From positions 1-64,000 of the forward strand of contig JAEZXR010000107.1 in assembly GCA_023419605.1 (NCBI GenBank): a stretch of DNA of 64,000 nucleotides, read 5' to 3'. A program made the translations under genes and the position numbers. The DNA comes from Bacillota bacterium. Its GTDB lineage: Bacteria; Bacillota; Clostridia; Acetivibrionales; JAEZXR01. Below the pieces are notes generated by a model, which worked only from the letters and a program-made list of their open reading frames with translations, made no database searches and was not told the DNA's origin. Shown piece after piece: positions 54,728 to 63,603 of this stretch. Position 1 is the first letter of the stretch; each line of letters starts with the position of its first letter.

Positions 54728-56233
54728 TTGAATGCAGCAGGCGAAATTACAATAAATAAGGATCTATCGGCAGTAATGGTTATCTTTGGCGGTACCGGTG
54801 ATTTAACCAGCAGGAAGCTTATGCCTGCACTCTATAATCTTGTGCGTGACGGACTGCTGCCGGAGCATTTTGCAGTAGTTTCCGTCGGAAGAAGGGAAAA
54901 AACACTGGAGCAGTACAGAAGTGAGGTGTTCGATGCTTTAAATAAGTATTCGAGAAATAAAATAGAGGATAGCTATTGGGCCAAATTAAGGGATTTAATC
55001 TACTATGTACAGCTTGATTTTTCGGAGGAAAGCGCTTATATCGGCCTGAAAGGCTTTTTGGAAGAATTGGATGTAAAATATCATACCCAGGGAAATCGGA
55101 TTTTTTATCTTGCGGTTTCTCCGGATTATTTTGAAACCATCGTACATGGACTTCACATCAGCAACCTGGCGGAGGCGAAGGGTTCATGGAAGCGGCTGGT
55201 CATAGAAAAGCCCTTTGGCAAGGATCTGATGACGGCCACAAAGCTAAATAATAAGTTGAATGAAGTTTTCTCGGAGAGCAATATTTATAGGATCGACCAT
55301 TATCTGGGCAAGGAAATGATACAGAATATCATGGTGCTGCGATTTTGCAATTCTGTGTTTGAATCCCTGTGGAGTAATAAATTCATAGACAATATACAAA
55401 TATCCCTTAGCGAAAAGGATGGAGTTGGGACCCGGGGAGGGTATTATGAAAACTCAGGGGCGATGCGGGATATGGTACAGAATCATGTTATCCAAATTCT
55501 CTCCCTGGTCGCCATGGAGCCTCCGGTAAGCCTGACCACGGATGCCATCAGGACTGAGAAGCTGAAGGTTATTCAAGCTATTGAAGAGTTCACCCCGGAG
55601 GTGATCGGAAGCAATGTTGTGTTCGGACAGTACGGAAGCGGCGTTGTAGATGGCAAGCATGTGCCTGCATACAGGGAGGAGGAGAAGGTATCGGAAAACT
55701 CAAATACCGAAACCTTTGTTGCTTTGAAGCTTCATGTTAATAACTTCCGGTGGGCAGGGACACCCTTTTATATTCGAACGGGAAAACGGCTGGGTACAAA
55801 ATCGGCGGAAATTATTGTTCAATTCAAAGCGCTGCCGCAGATCCTGTATTTTAAGGACCGGGATATTCAGGAACCTAATTTGCTGGTCATAAGAATACAG
55901 CCCAATGTGGGTGTGTTTTTCCAGTTTAATACGAAGGATTTTCAGACCCATGGGGATATCATATCTGCAAAGATGGATACCAGTTGTACGGTTCATACGC
56001 AAGGAAATACACCGGAAGCCTATGAAAGGCTTATCTATGATATACTGCGCGGAGACACCACTCTTTTTTCCAGGTGGGATGAAGTAGAAGCCTCCTGGCG
56101 GTTTGCAGATAAAATTATCGAATACGGGGAGCATCAGAAGTTCGATTTTCCGAATTATGATGCAGGGACCATGGGACCGGAGGCCGCTTTTGAATTAATA
56201 GAGCGTGACGGGAGAAAATGGCGCGATATATAG
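54728..56233 (+). CDS. zwf: Glucose-6-phosphate 1-dehydrogenase
   Basis: First enzyme of the oxidative pentose phosphate pathway, making NADPH. 501 residues with the nucleotide-binding IFGGTGDLTSRKL (about 18-30), the active-site RIDHYLGKE (about 188-196) and VIEKPFGKDL. The start is TTG at 54728, seven bases after AGGAGG; the nearby ATG at 54723 opens only a two-codon frame. No 6-phosphogluconolactonase or 6-phosphogluconate dehydrogenase gene is adjacent. Confidence 0.95.
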   Translation: MNAAGEITINKDLSAVMVIFGGTGDLTSRKLMPALYNLVRDGLLPEHFAVVSVGRREKTLEQYRSEVFDALNKYSRNKIEDSYWAKLRDLIYYVQLDFSEESAYIGLKGFLEELDVKYHTQGNRIFYLAVSPDYFETIVHGLHISNLAEAKGSWKRLVIEKPFGKDLMTATKLNNKLNEVFSESNIYRIDHYLGKEMIQNIMVLRFCNSVFESLWSNKFIDNIQISLSEKDGVGTRGGYYENSGAMRDMVQNHVIQILSLVAMEPPVSLTTDAIRTEKLKVIQAIEEFTPEVIGSNVVFGQYGSGVVDGKHVPAYREEEKVSENSNTETFVALKLHVNNFRWAGTPFYIRTGKRLGTKSAEIIVQFKALPQILYFKDRDIQEPNLLVIRIQPNVGVFFQFNTKDFQTHGDIISAKMDTSCTVHTQGNTPEAYERLIYDILRGDTTLFSRWDEVEASWRFADKIIEYGEHQKFDFPNYDAGTMGPEAAFELIERDGRKWRDI

Positions 56234-56270
56234 AAATTTCATAGTAAAAGGATGTTTTTCAAGGATGAGA

Positions 56271-56316
56271 AACCCTGCGGTGTATAAAAGCCACTTTGGC
56301 TGCTTCAGGGTTTTTT
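56271..56316 (+). terminator. Rho-independent terminator after zwf
   Basis: AACCCTG (56271-56277) pairs with CAGGGTT (56306-56312) over an inner AGCCA/TGGCT hairpin, followed by six Ts. Confidence 0.85.
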
Positions 56317-56404
56317 GCTGTTTGCAATCTGCCAAACTATTCCTTATAATGATGGTATGGAAATAGTATGCTTGGAAAAGCTCCCGGAGGCTTAGAACGA
56401 TTGC

Positions 56405-57319
56405 ATGAAAATAGACCGTTTATTGGGCATTATTACGATTCTTTTACAACGAGGCAAAGTAACTGCGCCGGAGCTCGCAAAGAGATTTGAAGTATCGCGC
56501 AGGACCATCCATCGAGATATCGACGACATATGCAAAGCCGGTATCCCCATCGTTACCTATCAGGGCGGCGAAGGCGGTATTGCTATTGCCGACGGCTTTA
56601 AGCTGGACAAAAGCGTGCTGGCGGTGGATGAACTGCAAAATATAATCACAGGACTTAAAAGTCTTGGCAGTGTCTCCGACACTTCGAAAATTGAAAGGCT
56701 TATTTCAAAGCTGTCGCCGAAAAATGAAGCTGTTGTTTCCATAAAGGACAACATCCTCATTGATCTCTCTTCTCATTATAAAACCAGCCTTTCGGAAAAG
56801 ATCAGCCTTATTAAATCAGCCATATCCGAAAATAAACTGGTGAGTTTTGATTACTACTCTGATAAAGGACTCACAGCGCGTATCCTTGAGCCCTATTTCA
56901 TCACCTTTAAATGGTCGGCGTGGTATGTCTTTGGCTTCTGTAAAACCAGAGGTGATTTTCGCCTCTTCAAACTCAACCGTTTATGGAAGCAAAGGATTTT
57001 GGAAGAGTCTTTTGAGCCAAGGGCCATACCGGCAGAGGAGCTTGAACTGGATGACTATTTTAGCGATTCCCAAAAGGTAACAATCCTGTTTGACAAAAGC
57101 GCGGAATATCTATTGATTGATCAGTACGGCCTGAATTGCTACGAGGTCACGGCGGACGGTAAGTTGAAATTTTCAGTAGGCTACACCAACATGGATTATA
57201 TGATCGGTTGGATTCTAAGCTTTGGAGATAAAGCACGGGTCATAGCACCGGATGAAATGGTTACTGCCGTGAAGGAAAAAGCAAAAAATATTCTTTGGCA
57301 GTATGAACATGACATATAG
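56405..57319 (+). CDS. YafY-type regulator with HTH and WYL domains
   Basis: A 304-residue transcription regulator: N-terminal winged HTH (KVTAPELAKRFEVSRRTIHRDIDDIC, about 17-42), then a WYL ligand-binding domain (SFDYYSDKGLTARILEPYFITFKWSAWYVFGFC) and a C-terminal WCX-type domain. WYL proteins often sense nucleic acid or small ligands and control nearby genes. It stands before DUF3795 and PPOX-fold genes, which may be its targets. GGAGG lies about 12 bases before the ATG. Confidence 0.88.
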   Translation: MKIDRLLGIITILLQRGKVTAPELAKRFEVSRRTIHRDIDDICKAGIPIVTYQGGEGGIAIADGFKLDKSVLAVDELQNIITGLKSLGSVSDTSKIERLISKLSPKNEAVVSIKDNILIDLSSHYKTSLSEKISLIKSAISENKLVSFDYYSDKGLTARILEPYFITFKWSAWYVFGFCKTRGDFRLFKLNRLWKQRILEESFEPRAIPAEELELDDYFSDSQKVTILFDKSAEYLLIDQYGLNCYEVTADGKLKFSVGYTNMDYMIGWILSFGDKARVIAPDEMVTAVKEKAKNILWQYEHDI

Positions 57320-57367
57320 TTGTCTTGTTCAGTGTGATAGGATAAAGTAAAAAAAGGTGGTACACAT

Positions 57368-57643
57368 ATGGTTGAGTCAAGATGTGGATTGTTATGCAGT
57401 CAATGTTCCTACCGGGAGCCCTATCATTGCGGTGGTTGCGTGGAAACAAACGGCCATCCGTTTTACGGAGAGTGCCGTGTTGCAGCCTGCTGCCAGACGA
57501 AAGAACGTCATCACTGCGGTCAGTGTTCAGAGATGCCCTGCGAAATGCTTTATACCTTTTCCTATCTGGATAAGGAGCATGGGGATAACCCTCCCGGTGC
57601 AAGGATACAAGTTATAAAAAAATGGGCGGAAGAGGGGGTGTAG
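57368..57643 (+). CDS. DUF3795 cysteine-rich small protein
   Basis: A 91-residue protein with about 12 cysteines, mostly in CxxC-like groups (CGLLCSQC, CGGC, CGQC, CEMLY), as in the DUF3795 family, presumed to bind zinc or an iron-sulfur cluster. AAAGGTGG lies before the ATG at 57368. Function unknown. The next gene starts two bases after its stop, so they are co-translated. Confidence 0.8.
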   Translation: MVESRCGLLCSQCSYREPYHCGGCVETNGHPFYGECRVAACCQTKERHHCGQCSEMPCEMLYTFSYLDKEHGDNPPGARIQVIKKWAEEGV

Positions 57644-57645
57644 CT

Positions 57646-58071
57646 GTGGATCGTCAGTTGCTGGAAAAAGCTGCTTCCATCATGAAAAATGCAAATGCTG
57701 CAACCATTGCAGCCATTGATGGGAACGGGTATCCGAGAGCGTCGACCATCTCCAATATAAAAACCGACGGAGTAAAAACCGTCTGGTTTGCCACAGGATT
57801 ACAGACCGGCAAGGTAAAGTGCTTTGCGCGGAATAATAAAGCAAGCGTCTGTTATCACGAGAGCGGAGACAATATTACATTGATGGGCACTATCGAAATC
57901 ATAACCGATGCGGAGCTTAAGAAGCAGCTCTGGCTGGATTGGTTCATCGACCATTTTCCAGGAGGTGTCACAGACCCCGACTATTGTATTTTAAAATTTA
58001 CAGCGGAACGGGCAGTGTTTTGGATGGATTGCAAATATGAAGAAGCAGATATATCCGGTAGTACTACATAA
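57646..58071 (+). CDS. Pyridoxamine 5'-phosphate oxidase-fold protein
   Basis: A 141-residue split-barrel flavin-binding protein: AATIAAIDGNGYPRASTISN and KVKCFARNNKASVCYHE are typical of small PPOX-fold proteins related to general stress protein 26. It may bind FMN, F420 or heme. The likely start is GTG at 57646 with GGGGGTG five bases upstream; an in-frame ATG at 57622 lies within the DUF3795 gene. Confidence 0.82.
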   Translation: MDRQLLEKAASIMKNANAATIAAIDGNGYPRASTISNIKTDGVKTVWFATGLQTGKVKCFARNNKASVCYHESGDNITLMGTIEIITDAELKKQLWLDWFIDHFPGGVTDPDYCILKFTAERAVFWMDCKYEEADISGSTT

Positions 58072-58225
58072 GGATGTTGATGCCTGTTTCGCAATATTTA
58101 TCTGCACACAATCGGACTGGCAACTGCTGGTTTGAGCATCGTACAGCCAAGGGCTCTGGGGCTTACGAGGCTCAAATCAGCGAAGTACCATCGGAATTTG
58201 TATAAAACATACAAGGAGGTACGAC

Positions 58226-58906
58226 ATGGCACAGCTGATGAAATATGAGGATTTTCTAGAGAGAGTTAATGAGCTTGGATTTATGGCATTATCGGATATA
58301 TTGCCGGGATTCCCTTCCCTTTCGGAAGAGACTGCGAAGGAAGTGTGGCACACCGGGGATGAGGATACCGATCCCTGGCGCTGGAAGGATCGGGCGGCGG
58401 AAGAAAAAAGATTGGCTTTTGGCTGTATACTGGGCGGGCACAAAGGGTTTGTTTCTCCACGCATGTATCCTGTATTTTATGCAGCCTGTCATCCGGAGGA
58501 ATCCATGGAGAGCAGAAGGGAGTCGGGGCAGGTGAGTCAGACGGCCTGGCAGTTGTGGCAGCTGTTTGAGGAAAAAACATTGTTGAACACCAGTGATATT
58601 CGACAGGAACTGGGAGTCTCCATGAAAAAAGGCGGCAGCCGGGCAGATGCAGCTATTAAGGAATTGCAGCGGTATTACTATATTACCGTTGCCGGGAACC
58701 GGCAGAAGCTGGATAAAAACAGTCAGCCTTACGGGTGGCCTGCAAATGTTTATGATAAAGTAATGAATTGGGCTCCTTCGGAATGGATGAAAGCAAGGCC
58801 CGGTTTGGAGCGGGGGGAAGCCCGTGAGATCATAGTGGAGGCCGGCATTGCCATGGGAAGGAATTTGGGCCGTAAGGAACTGGTAAAGATACTGGGGATA
58901 GAATAG
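58226..58906 (+). CDS. AlkZ-related protein of unknown function
   Basis: A 226-residue cytoplasmic protein with no membrane segment. FMALSDILPGFPSLSEE, WHTGDEDTDPWRWKDRAAEE and LAFGCILGGHKGFVS are strongly patterned, and a C-terminal winged-helix-like region has TSDIRQELGVSMKKGGSRADAAIKELQ. It matches my memory of clostridial proteins labelled AlkZ-related (AlkZ is a winged-helix DNA glycosylase), but glycosylase activity is not shown. AAGGAGG precedes the ATG. The 150 bases upstream hold no gene. Confidence 0.65.
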   Translation: MAQLMKYEDFLERVNELGFMALSDILPGFPSLSEETAKEVWHTGDEDTDPWRWKDRAAEEKRLAFGCILGGHKGFVSPRMYPVFYAACHPEESMESRRESGQVSQTAWQLWQLFEEKTLLNTSDIRQELGVSMKKGGSRADAAIKELQRYYYITVAGNRQKLDKNSQPYGWPANVYDKVMNWAPSEWMKARPGLERGEAREIIVEAGIAMGRNLGRKELVKILGIE

Positions 58907-58928
58907 CAGCATTAAAGGAGCGACAGTA

Positions 58929-59384
58929 ATGGCAAAGGTAGAACTTACAACAATGTGCATGATCATGGACAAAGAAAATAACAAAGTTTTGGTGCAGGAT
59001 CGGGTGAAGAGCTGGAAGGGAATAAATTTCCCCGGCGGACACGTGGAAGGCAAGGAAAGCATCATGGATGCCGCCATCCGTGAAGTAAAGGAAGAAACCG
59101 GACTGGATGTATGGGATTTACGTCCCTGCGGTATGATACACTGGTATAATGACCGGACGGAGGAAAGATACCTTGTTTTTAATTTTAAAACGGAAACCTG
59201 GGAAGGCGCTCTGCTTTCTGAAACTGATGAAGGTAAGGTGTTTTGGGTAGATATTGACGAGCTGCCCGGGCTTAATTTGGCAGAGGGCTTCGGCGAACGT
59301 TTGCCTATGTTTCTGGAAGATAAATACAGTGAGGGCTTTGCCGTGTGGAATGAAGAGGAAAACGGGATGATGAAATTCGTATAA
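58929..59384 (+). CDS. NUDIX hydrolase (8-oxo-dGTP diphosphatase-like)
   Basis: A 151-residue NUDIX protein with a complete Nudix box from Gly37 to Leu59 (G37, E43, R51-E52, E55-E56, G58). It hydrolyses nucleoside diphosphates linked to another moiety; the NFPGGHVEGKES opening and DITEL-like C-terminus suggest an MutT/YtkD-type sanitising enzyme. It starts 22 bases after the AlkZ-related gene, so both may belong to a nucleic-acid-quality unit. Confidence 0.88.
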   Translation: MAKVELTTMCMIMDKENNKVLVQDRVKSWKGINFPGGHVEGKESIMDAAIREVKEETGLDVWDLRPCGMIHWYNDRTEERYLVFNFKTETWEGALLSETDEGKVFWVDIDELPGLNLAEGFGERLPMFLEDKYSEGFAVWNEEENGMMKFV

Positions 59385-59397
59385 AGGGGAACTTACC

Positions 59398-59472
59398 ATG
59401 CAAAAGCGATGTATAATGATATTCCCTGAATTTACTAACGGGGGTGTTATTGATGCCATAAGAAAGAAATAA
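59398..59472 (+). pseudogene. Remnant of a 2'-5' RNA ligase (LigT-like) gene
   Basis: A 24-codon frame with its own ribosome site (AAAGGGGA): MQKRCIMIFPEFTNGGVIDA then IRKK and stop. This looks like the N-terminus of LigT-like 2'-5' RNA ligase/cyclic phosphodiesterase proteins, which run to about 170-190 residues. A second fragment in another frame (NGVEIIDENQDSIIEMEISL, 59471-59530) could be its tail. The rest is lost. Confidence 0.55.
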
Positions 59473-59617
59473 CGGCGTAGAGATCATCGACGAAAATCAG
59501 GATTCAATAATTGAGATGGAAATATCTCTACGGTAAATATTAAAACGATACGGGGCCATCCCCGCAAAGAGAGGCCTTCTACGGGATTTTGAAAGTGGGG
59601 AAGAATCCTCCCGTTGG

Positions 59618-59646
59618 TTGATAATAGTGTGAAATGGTGGTATAGT
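59618..59646 (+). promoter_or_regulatory. Promoter of the MraY-family gene
   Basis: TTGATA (59618-59623), 17-base spacer, TATAGT (59641-59646), 45 bases before the ATG. Confidence 0.8.
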
Positions 59647-59690
59647 ATAGGTGGTATTTTACTGAAAATTAAGGGTAAAGGAGCACCTGT

Positions 59691-60638
59691 ATGTCTTATA
59701 CGCCGGCTATAATTTCTTTTTTGGCGACGACCCTGCTGTCCCCGCTTTTAATATCTGTATTGAAATTTTTTGGCTTAACTCAGCCCATAAGAAAAGAATT
59801 GCCATCCAACCACCAGGTGAAAAAAGGAACGCCTTTAATGCTTGGGGGAGTGTTTTTAACAGGTATTATTATTGCATCCGTTTTTTACCCCGCGAAAATG
59901 ACATTATTTCTGGCTGTTACTTTTGTGCTGTTCAGCTTTATCGGCTTTATTGATGACTTTTGGAAAGCCTCGCGGCAAGACCCGGGTGGAATCTCGGGAA
60001 AGGCAAAGCTGCTGCTGCAGTTTTTGTTCACAGGTGCTTTGCTGGCCTACGTAGTAAATAATTTTGGGTTGGACACTAAGGTTGTACTATATCGCTCCAT
60101 AGCGTTGGAATTGCCTTCAATCATTTATATCATCATCGTAACTTTGTTCGTAGTTGGTTCAGCAAATGCCATAAATTTTACCGATGGACTGGATGGCCTT
60201 TTAGGGGTAGTTGCTATGCCGACATACCTTTTCTTTTTTTCCATTACGGAAAGGGTAGAGGTTAAAATCTTTTGTTCTGCCATGATTGCCTGTATACTTG
60301 GCTTTCTATTGTATAATCTGCATCCGGCCAAAGGATTTATGGGGGATACAGGTTCCTTGGCCATCGGAGGTTCATTGTCAATACTGGCAGTGATTGAAAA
60401 AGTGGAGATACTGATCCCTGTATTGTTTTTCGTATATTTTGCTGAACAGCTGTCCGTAATACTACAGGTGGCTTTTTTCAAGTTAACCTCCAAAAGACTA
60501 TTTAAAATGTCCCCGGTTCATTATCACTTTGGATTAAAGTATGGGTGGTCGGAGAATAAAATTGTACTGGTTTTTGGAGCCATCTCTTGGGTATGTACAG
60601 TAATCAGCTGGCTGTACAGAGAGATGTTTATGATGTAA
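59691..60638 (+). CDS. mraY: MraY-family phospho-sugar transferase
   Basis: A 315-residue polytopic membrane enzyme (about ten helices) that moves a phospho-sugar from a UDP-sugar to undecaprenyl phosphate. FIGFIDDFWK, GSANAINFTDGLDGL and GFMGDTGSLAIGG are the catalytic Asp-rich loops, and the C-terminal SPVHYHFGLKYGWSE carries the HHH-like motif typical of MraY rather than WecA/TagO. It stands alone, away from a division/cell-wall cluster, so it may be a second MraY copy; the symbol is tentative. Confidence 0.82.
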   Translation: MSYTPAIISFLATTLLSPLLISVLKFFGLTQPIRKELPSNHQVKKGTPLMLGGVFLTGIIIASVFYPAKMTLFLAVTFVLFSFIGFIDDFWKASRQDPGGISGKAKLLLQFLFTGALLAYVVNNFGLDTKVVLYRSIALELPSIIYIIIVTLFVVGSANAINFTDGLDGLLGVVAMPTYLFFFSITERVEVKIFCSAMIACILGFLLYNLHPAKGFMGDTGSLAIGGSLSILAVIEKVEILIPVLFFVYFAEQLSVILQVAFFKLTSKRLFKMSPVHYHFGLKYGWSENKIVLVFGAISWVCTVISWLYREMFMM

Positions 60639-60733
60639 AGGCTGTGCCGGGTTTCCAGCCCTTCAGCAGACAATGGATCTGTACTTGAGTATATTATATA
60701 TATTATTATTAAGATATACTAAGGAGAATTGCT

Positions 60734-61477
60734 ATGAAAGCCATTATTTTAGTTGCAGGCTATGCAACCCGGTTGTACCCTTTAACATTAAATACACCAA
60801 AGGCATTGTTGGAGATCAATGACAGGCCGATCTTGGATTATATCTATGACGAGATTGAAACCATCGATGCTATTGATGCGGTGTATGTTATAACAAACCA
60901 TAAGTTCTATAACCACTTTGCCGAGTGGAAGGAAAACCGAGAGACAACAAAGCGTATAAAAGTAATCGATGATGGGACAAGCTCCGATGAGACGAAGCTG
61001 GGAGCCATCGGTGATATACGGTTTATAATAGAGAGGGAGAAGATTAAGGATGATATAATGGTTCTTGCGGGCGATAACTTCTTCACCTACAGATTGCTGG
61101 ATTTCTATGACTTTTTTATGTCGACAAACAAGGATTGCATATGTGTTCATGAGTTGGAGGATTCAAAGGAACTAAAAAGAATGGGCGTGGCTCTCCTGGA
61201 TGAGATGAATAAAGTGATCCATCTTGAGGAAAAACCGGAAAATCCCAGGTCCAACATGGCTGTATATGCAACCTATATCTATAAAAGCGAGACCTTGCCT
61301 CTTTTTGAAACCTATATAGCCTCTGGGAATAAGCCTGACGCGCCGGGGTATTTTCCGGCGTGGTTGTATCAGCGGAAGGATGTTTACGCGTATATCTTCG
61401 ATGGGGAATGCTATGATATCGGTACCCACGAAGCTTATGAGGAAGTGAAAGCTTTGTTCAAAGTCAGAGCGAAATGA
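60734..61477 (+). CDS. Sugar-1-phosphate nucleotidyltransferase
   Basis: A 247-residue NTP-transferase with the LVAGYATRLYPLTLNTPKALLEI signature (about 6-28; Ala replaces the more usual Gly in GxGTR), AGDNFF and HLEEKPENPRS. It makes NDP-sugars, most like glucose-1-phosphate thymidylyl-/uridylyltransferases. AAGGAG precedes the ATG. It lies 95 bases after the MraY-family gene and may supply a sugar for an envelope glycan. Confidence 0.85.
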   Translation: MKAIILVAGYATRLYPLTLNTPKALLEINDRPILDYIYDEIETIDAIDAVYVITNHKFYNHFAEWKENRETTKRIKVIDDGTSSDETKLGAIGDIRFIIEREKIKDDIMVLAGDNFFTYRLLDFYDFFMSTNKDCICVHELEDSKELKRMGVALLDEMNKVIHLEEKPENPRSNMAVYATYIYKSETLPLFETYIASGNKPDAPGYFPAWLYQRKDVYAYIFDGECYDIGTHEAYEEVKALFKVRAK

Positions 61478-61528
61478 TTTTGTAGGATTCGTCCTATCGC
61501 TTAAGTTCATAATTTGCAAATATAGGGT

Positions 61529-61559
61529 AGGGGTGTATTACGATACATCCCTATTTTTT
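61529..61559 (+). terminator. Terminator after the nucleotidyltransferase gene
   Basis: AGGGGTGTAT (61529-61538) pairs with ATACATCCCT (61543-61552, one G-U) around TACG, followed by A and six Ts. The next 160 bases hold no gene. Confidence 0.85.
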
Positions 61560-61719
61560 ATGCCATAATTCGACGCATACTTTGGGGGAAATTGGTATAT
61601 TTCGGTGACGAAAAATCCTTTGTATATAATCCATTATATGCTCTTTATCCGGCATGATATCTTACTTACAGCACTTTGTACATTTTTCTTAAAATGTAGA
61701 TAAAAGTCTTATGTTGTAC

Positions 61720-61748
61720 TTGACAATAAATCTTTTGGGGTATATAAT
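61720..61748 (+). promoter_or_regulatory. Strong promoter of the radical SAM peptide locus
   Basis: Perfect consensus TTGACA (61720-61725), 17-base spacer and TATAAT (61743-61748), 49 bases before the maturase ATG. Such a perfect match implies either high expression or tight repression by an unseen factor. Confidence 0.92.
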
Positions 61749-61797
61749 ACAAAAAAAGTAATTAATTACCATAAATACAAAATAAGGGGTGTATTTG

Positions 61798-63129
61798 ATG
61801 AAAGAGTCAAAGTATAACTTTTTTTATGAATTCGACCTGGATAGTGAGAAAATTATTGCTTATAACTCACGTACTAATGCACTGGCATTAATGGAATTAA
61901 ACCAGTATGAGATGTTAAATAATTATCTACGATTGGACAAGCCTATCGAAGATGAAAAGTTCTTTTCGGATTTGTACAAAGGAGGATATTTGGTTGACGA
62001 TAAGATCGAAGAATCTGAGCTGCTGCGTATGAAGCTTTTGAAATCAAGATTTGCGTCAAAAGGTCTGCATTTAACCATTGCACCCACTTTAAACTGTAAT
62101 TTTGACTGCATCTATTGCTATGAAAAAGATGTCCGCGTTAATTCAACCATGTCGGAGGAAGTGCAAACAAAGATTCTGGAGATGATTAAAAGGAATGTTG
62201 ATTATATTGATGAATTATCTGTGATCTGGTATGGCGGAGAGCCTTTATTGGCCTTGGATGTGGTAGAGAGCTTGTCAAAAAGCTTTATTGAAATATGTGA
62301 GAAGGAGAAACTCAAATATTCTGCTAGAATTATTACCAATGGATATGAACTAAGCAAAGATGTGGCCATTCGTTTAAAGTCCCTGCGAATTGATGAAGCT
62401 CAAATCACCCTGGATGGTCCGCCGGAAATACATAACCAGCGCCGATATTTGATCGGTGGATATCCTACTTTTGATGAAATACTCAATAAGTTATCGGACA
62501 GTGCCGACATACTTCGAATTTCCTTAAGGATTAATATTGATAAGGAAAACGAGTCTAAAATTGCTGAGATAACTGACATTATCAACAAAAAAGGTTTAAA
62601 AAATAAACTGGATGTATATCTGGGATATACAGAGCCTACCAATGAATGCTATGATGTAAAAACTTGTCTTAGCTATGATGAATTTTCAAAATTGACTTTC
62701 GATTTTACGCAAACCCTAATCAAAGAGGAGTTTATAGATAAGAAAGCACTAAAATACCCGAATTTACTGAAAAACTATTGTGGCGCAGATGCGGAGAACA
62801 ATTACGTAATTGATCCCAGAGGGAATCTGTACAAGTGTTGGACTGATATCGGCATAGATAAGTACGTAATAGGAAATATCCTGGGTACTAAGGGGGAAAA
62901 AGAAAGCGCTGTAAATTCAATTCATAATTTCATGTTATATGATCCAACTGCAGATGAAGAGTGCAAAGAGTGTAAATTTTTACCCATTTGCATGGGAGGA
63001 TGTCCAAGAAAAAGAAGGGACAAAGTGGTAGACCGCTGCATAGAGTATAAATATACTCTCCCCTTGTATGTGAAGAGAATCGCAGAGAACAATTATAATG
63101 CTATGATCCAGGAATCTCTGGTGCTGTAA
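61798..63129 (+). CDS. Radical SAM/SPASM maturase for a Cys-rich peptide
   Basis: A 443-residue radical SAM enzyme. The first 85 residues (YNSRTNALALMELNQYEML, GGYLVDD) resemble a peptide-recognition domain; the [4Fe-4S] motif is CNFDCIYCYE (Cys100, 104, 107), with WYGGEPLL after it. The C-terminus is a SPASM domain holding auxiliary clusters: NYCGAD, LYKCWTD, then Cys389, 392, 398, 402 and 414 in CKECKFLPICMGGC. Such enzymes cross-link cysteine sulfur to peptide carbons (thioethers). It resembles the clostridial maturases paired with Cys-rich CLI_3235-type precursors. AAGGGG serves the ATG at 61798; an in-frame GTG at 61789 overlaps that site. The substrate gene follows. Confidence 0.9.
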   Translation: MKESKYNFFYEFDLDSEKIIAYNSRTNALALMELNQYEMLNNYLRLDKPIEDEKFFSDLYKGGYLVDDKIEESELLRMKLLKSRFASKGLHLTIAPTLNCNFDCIYCYEKDVRVNSTMSEEVQTKILEMIKRNVDYIDELSVIWYGGEPLLALDVVESLSKSFIEICEKEKLKYSARIITNGYELSKDVAIRLKSLRIDEAQITLDGPPEIHNQRRYLIGGYPTFDEILNKLSDSADILRISLRINIDKENESKIAEITDIINKKGLKNKLDVYLGYTEPTNECYDVKTCLSYDEFSKLTFDFTQTLIKEEFIDKKALKYPNLLKNYCGADAENNYVIDPRGNLYKCWTDIGIDKYVIGNILGTKGEKESAVNSIHNFMLYDPTADEECKECKFLPICMGGCPRKRRDKVVDRCIEYKYTLPLYVKRIAENNYNAMIQESLVL

Positions 63130-63189
63130 GTCTGTTTATTGTACAGGCGATCGGTTATTTATTATGGTCTATAACAAATGAGTTAGCTT

Positions 63190-63521
63190 TAATCCGGGAT
63201 ATATTGTCCTTCAAGCAAAGATTTTAAATATATTAACATATTGAGGGGGTGAGATGAATGTATTTTATAGTAGAGCCTCAAGAGGATATGTCATTGACTG
63301 GATGTGATTTTGGCGGATGCACTTGCCAAGGTGGTAATACGTGTACTTGCCAAACCGGTGGAAATAACTGTTCCTGTCAAACTGGTAACGGAGGGTGTAC
63401 ATGTGTAGGAAATTACTGTACATGCAACAGCCATGCTTATTGTTATTTTGCGGTATAGCTAATTAATTATGGCGAGATGATACATAAAGTAAATTAACTT
63501 TGGAGCTTATATCCCGGATTA
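63190..63521. repeat. Perfect 14-bp inverted repeat flanking the precursor gene
   Basis: TAATCCGGGATATA at 63190-63203 and its exact complement TATATCCCGGATTA at 63508-63521, 304 bases apart, with the precursor gene between. The sequence is not shared with other parts of the window that I noticed. Confidence 0.85.
63258..63458 (+). CDS. Cys-rich RiPP precursor peptide (five CxC units)
   Basis: A 66-residue peptide. An acidic leader, MYFIVEPQEDMSLTG, precedes a core with 12 cysteines at 16, 21, 23, 29, 31, 38, 40, 47, 49, 54, 56 and 62. Ten form five CxC pairs (CTC, CTC, CSC, CTC, CTC) separated by Gly/Asn/Gln/Thr spacers such as QGGNT and QTGGNN; the end HAYCYFAV is hydrophobic. GGGGGTG lies upstream. 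A GG pair (19-20) before the first CxC could be a cleavage site. It directly follows the radical SAM maturase and resembles CLI_3235-class bacteriocin-like precursors. Activity is unknown. Confidence 0.85.
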   Translation: MYFIVEPQEDMSLTGCDFGGCTCQGGNTCTCQTGGNNCSCQTGNGGCTCVGNYCTCNSHAYCYFAV

Positions 63522-63603
63522 TAATCATTATTATGATTTACCATAGTTTACCTATCTACAATGAAATATATAAGTAAGGTTTGGACATAAGGAGATTTCC
63601 TCT

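Noticed and set aside
63300..63440. CRISPR-like or tandem DNA repeat
   Set aside because: The repetition comes from CxC codon units in the precursor peptide; spacers vary within an open reading frame.
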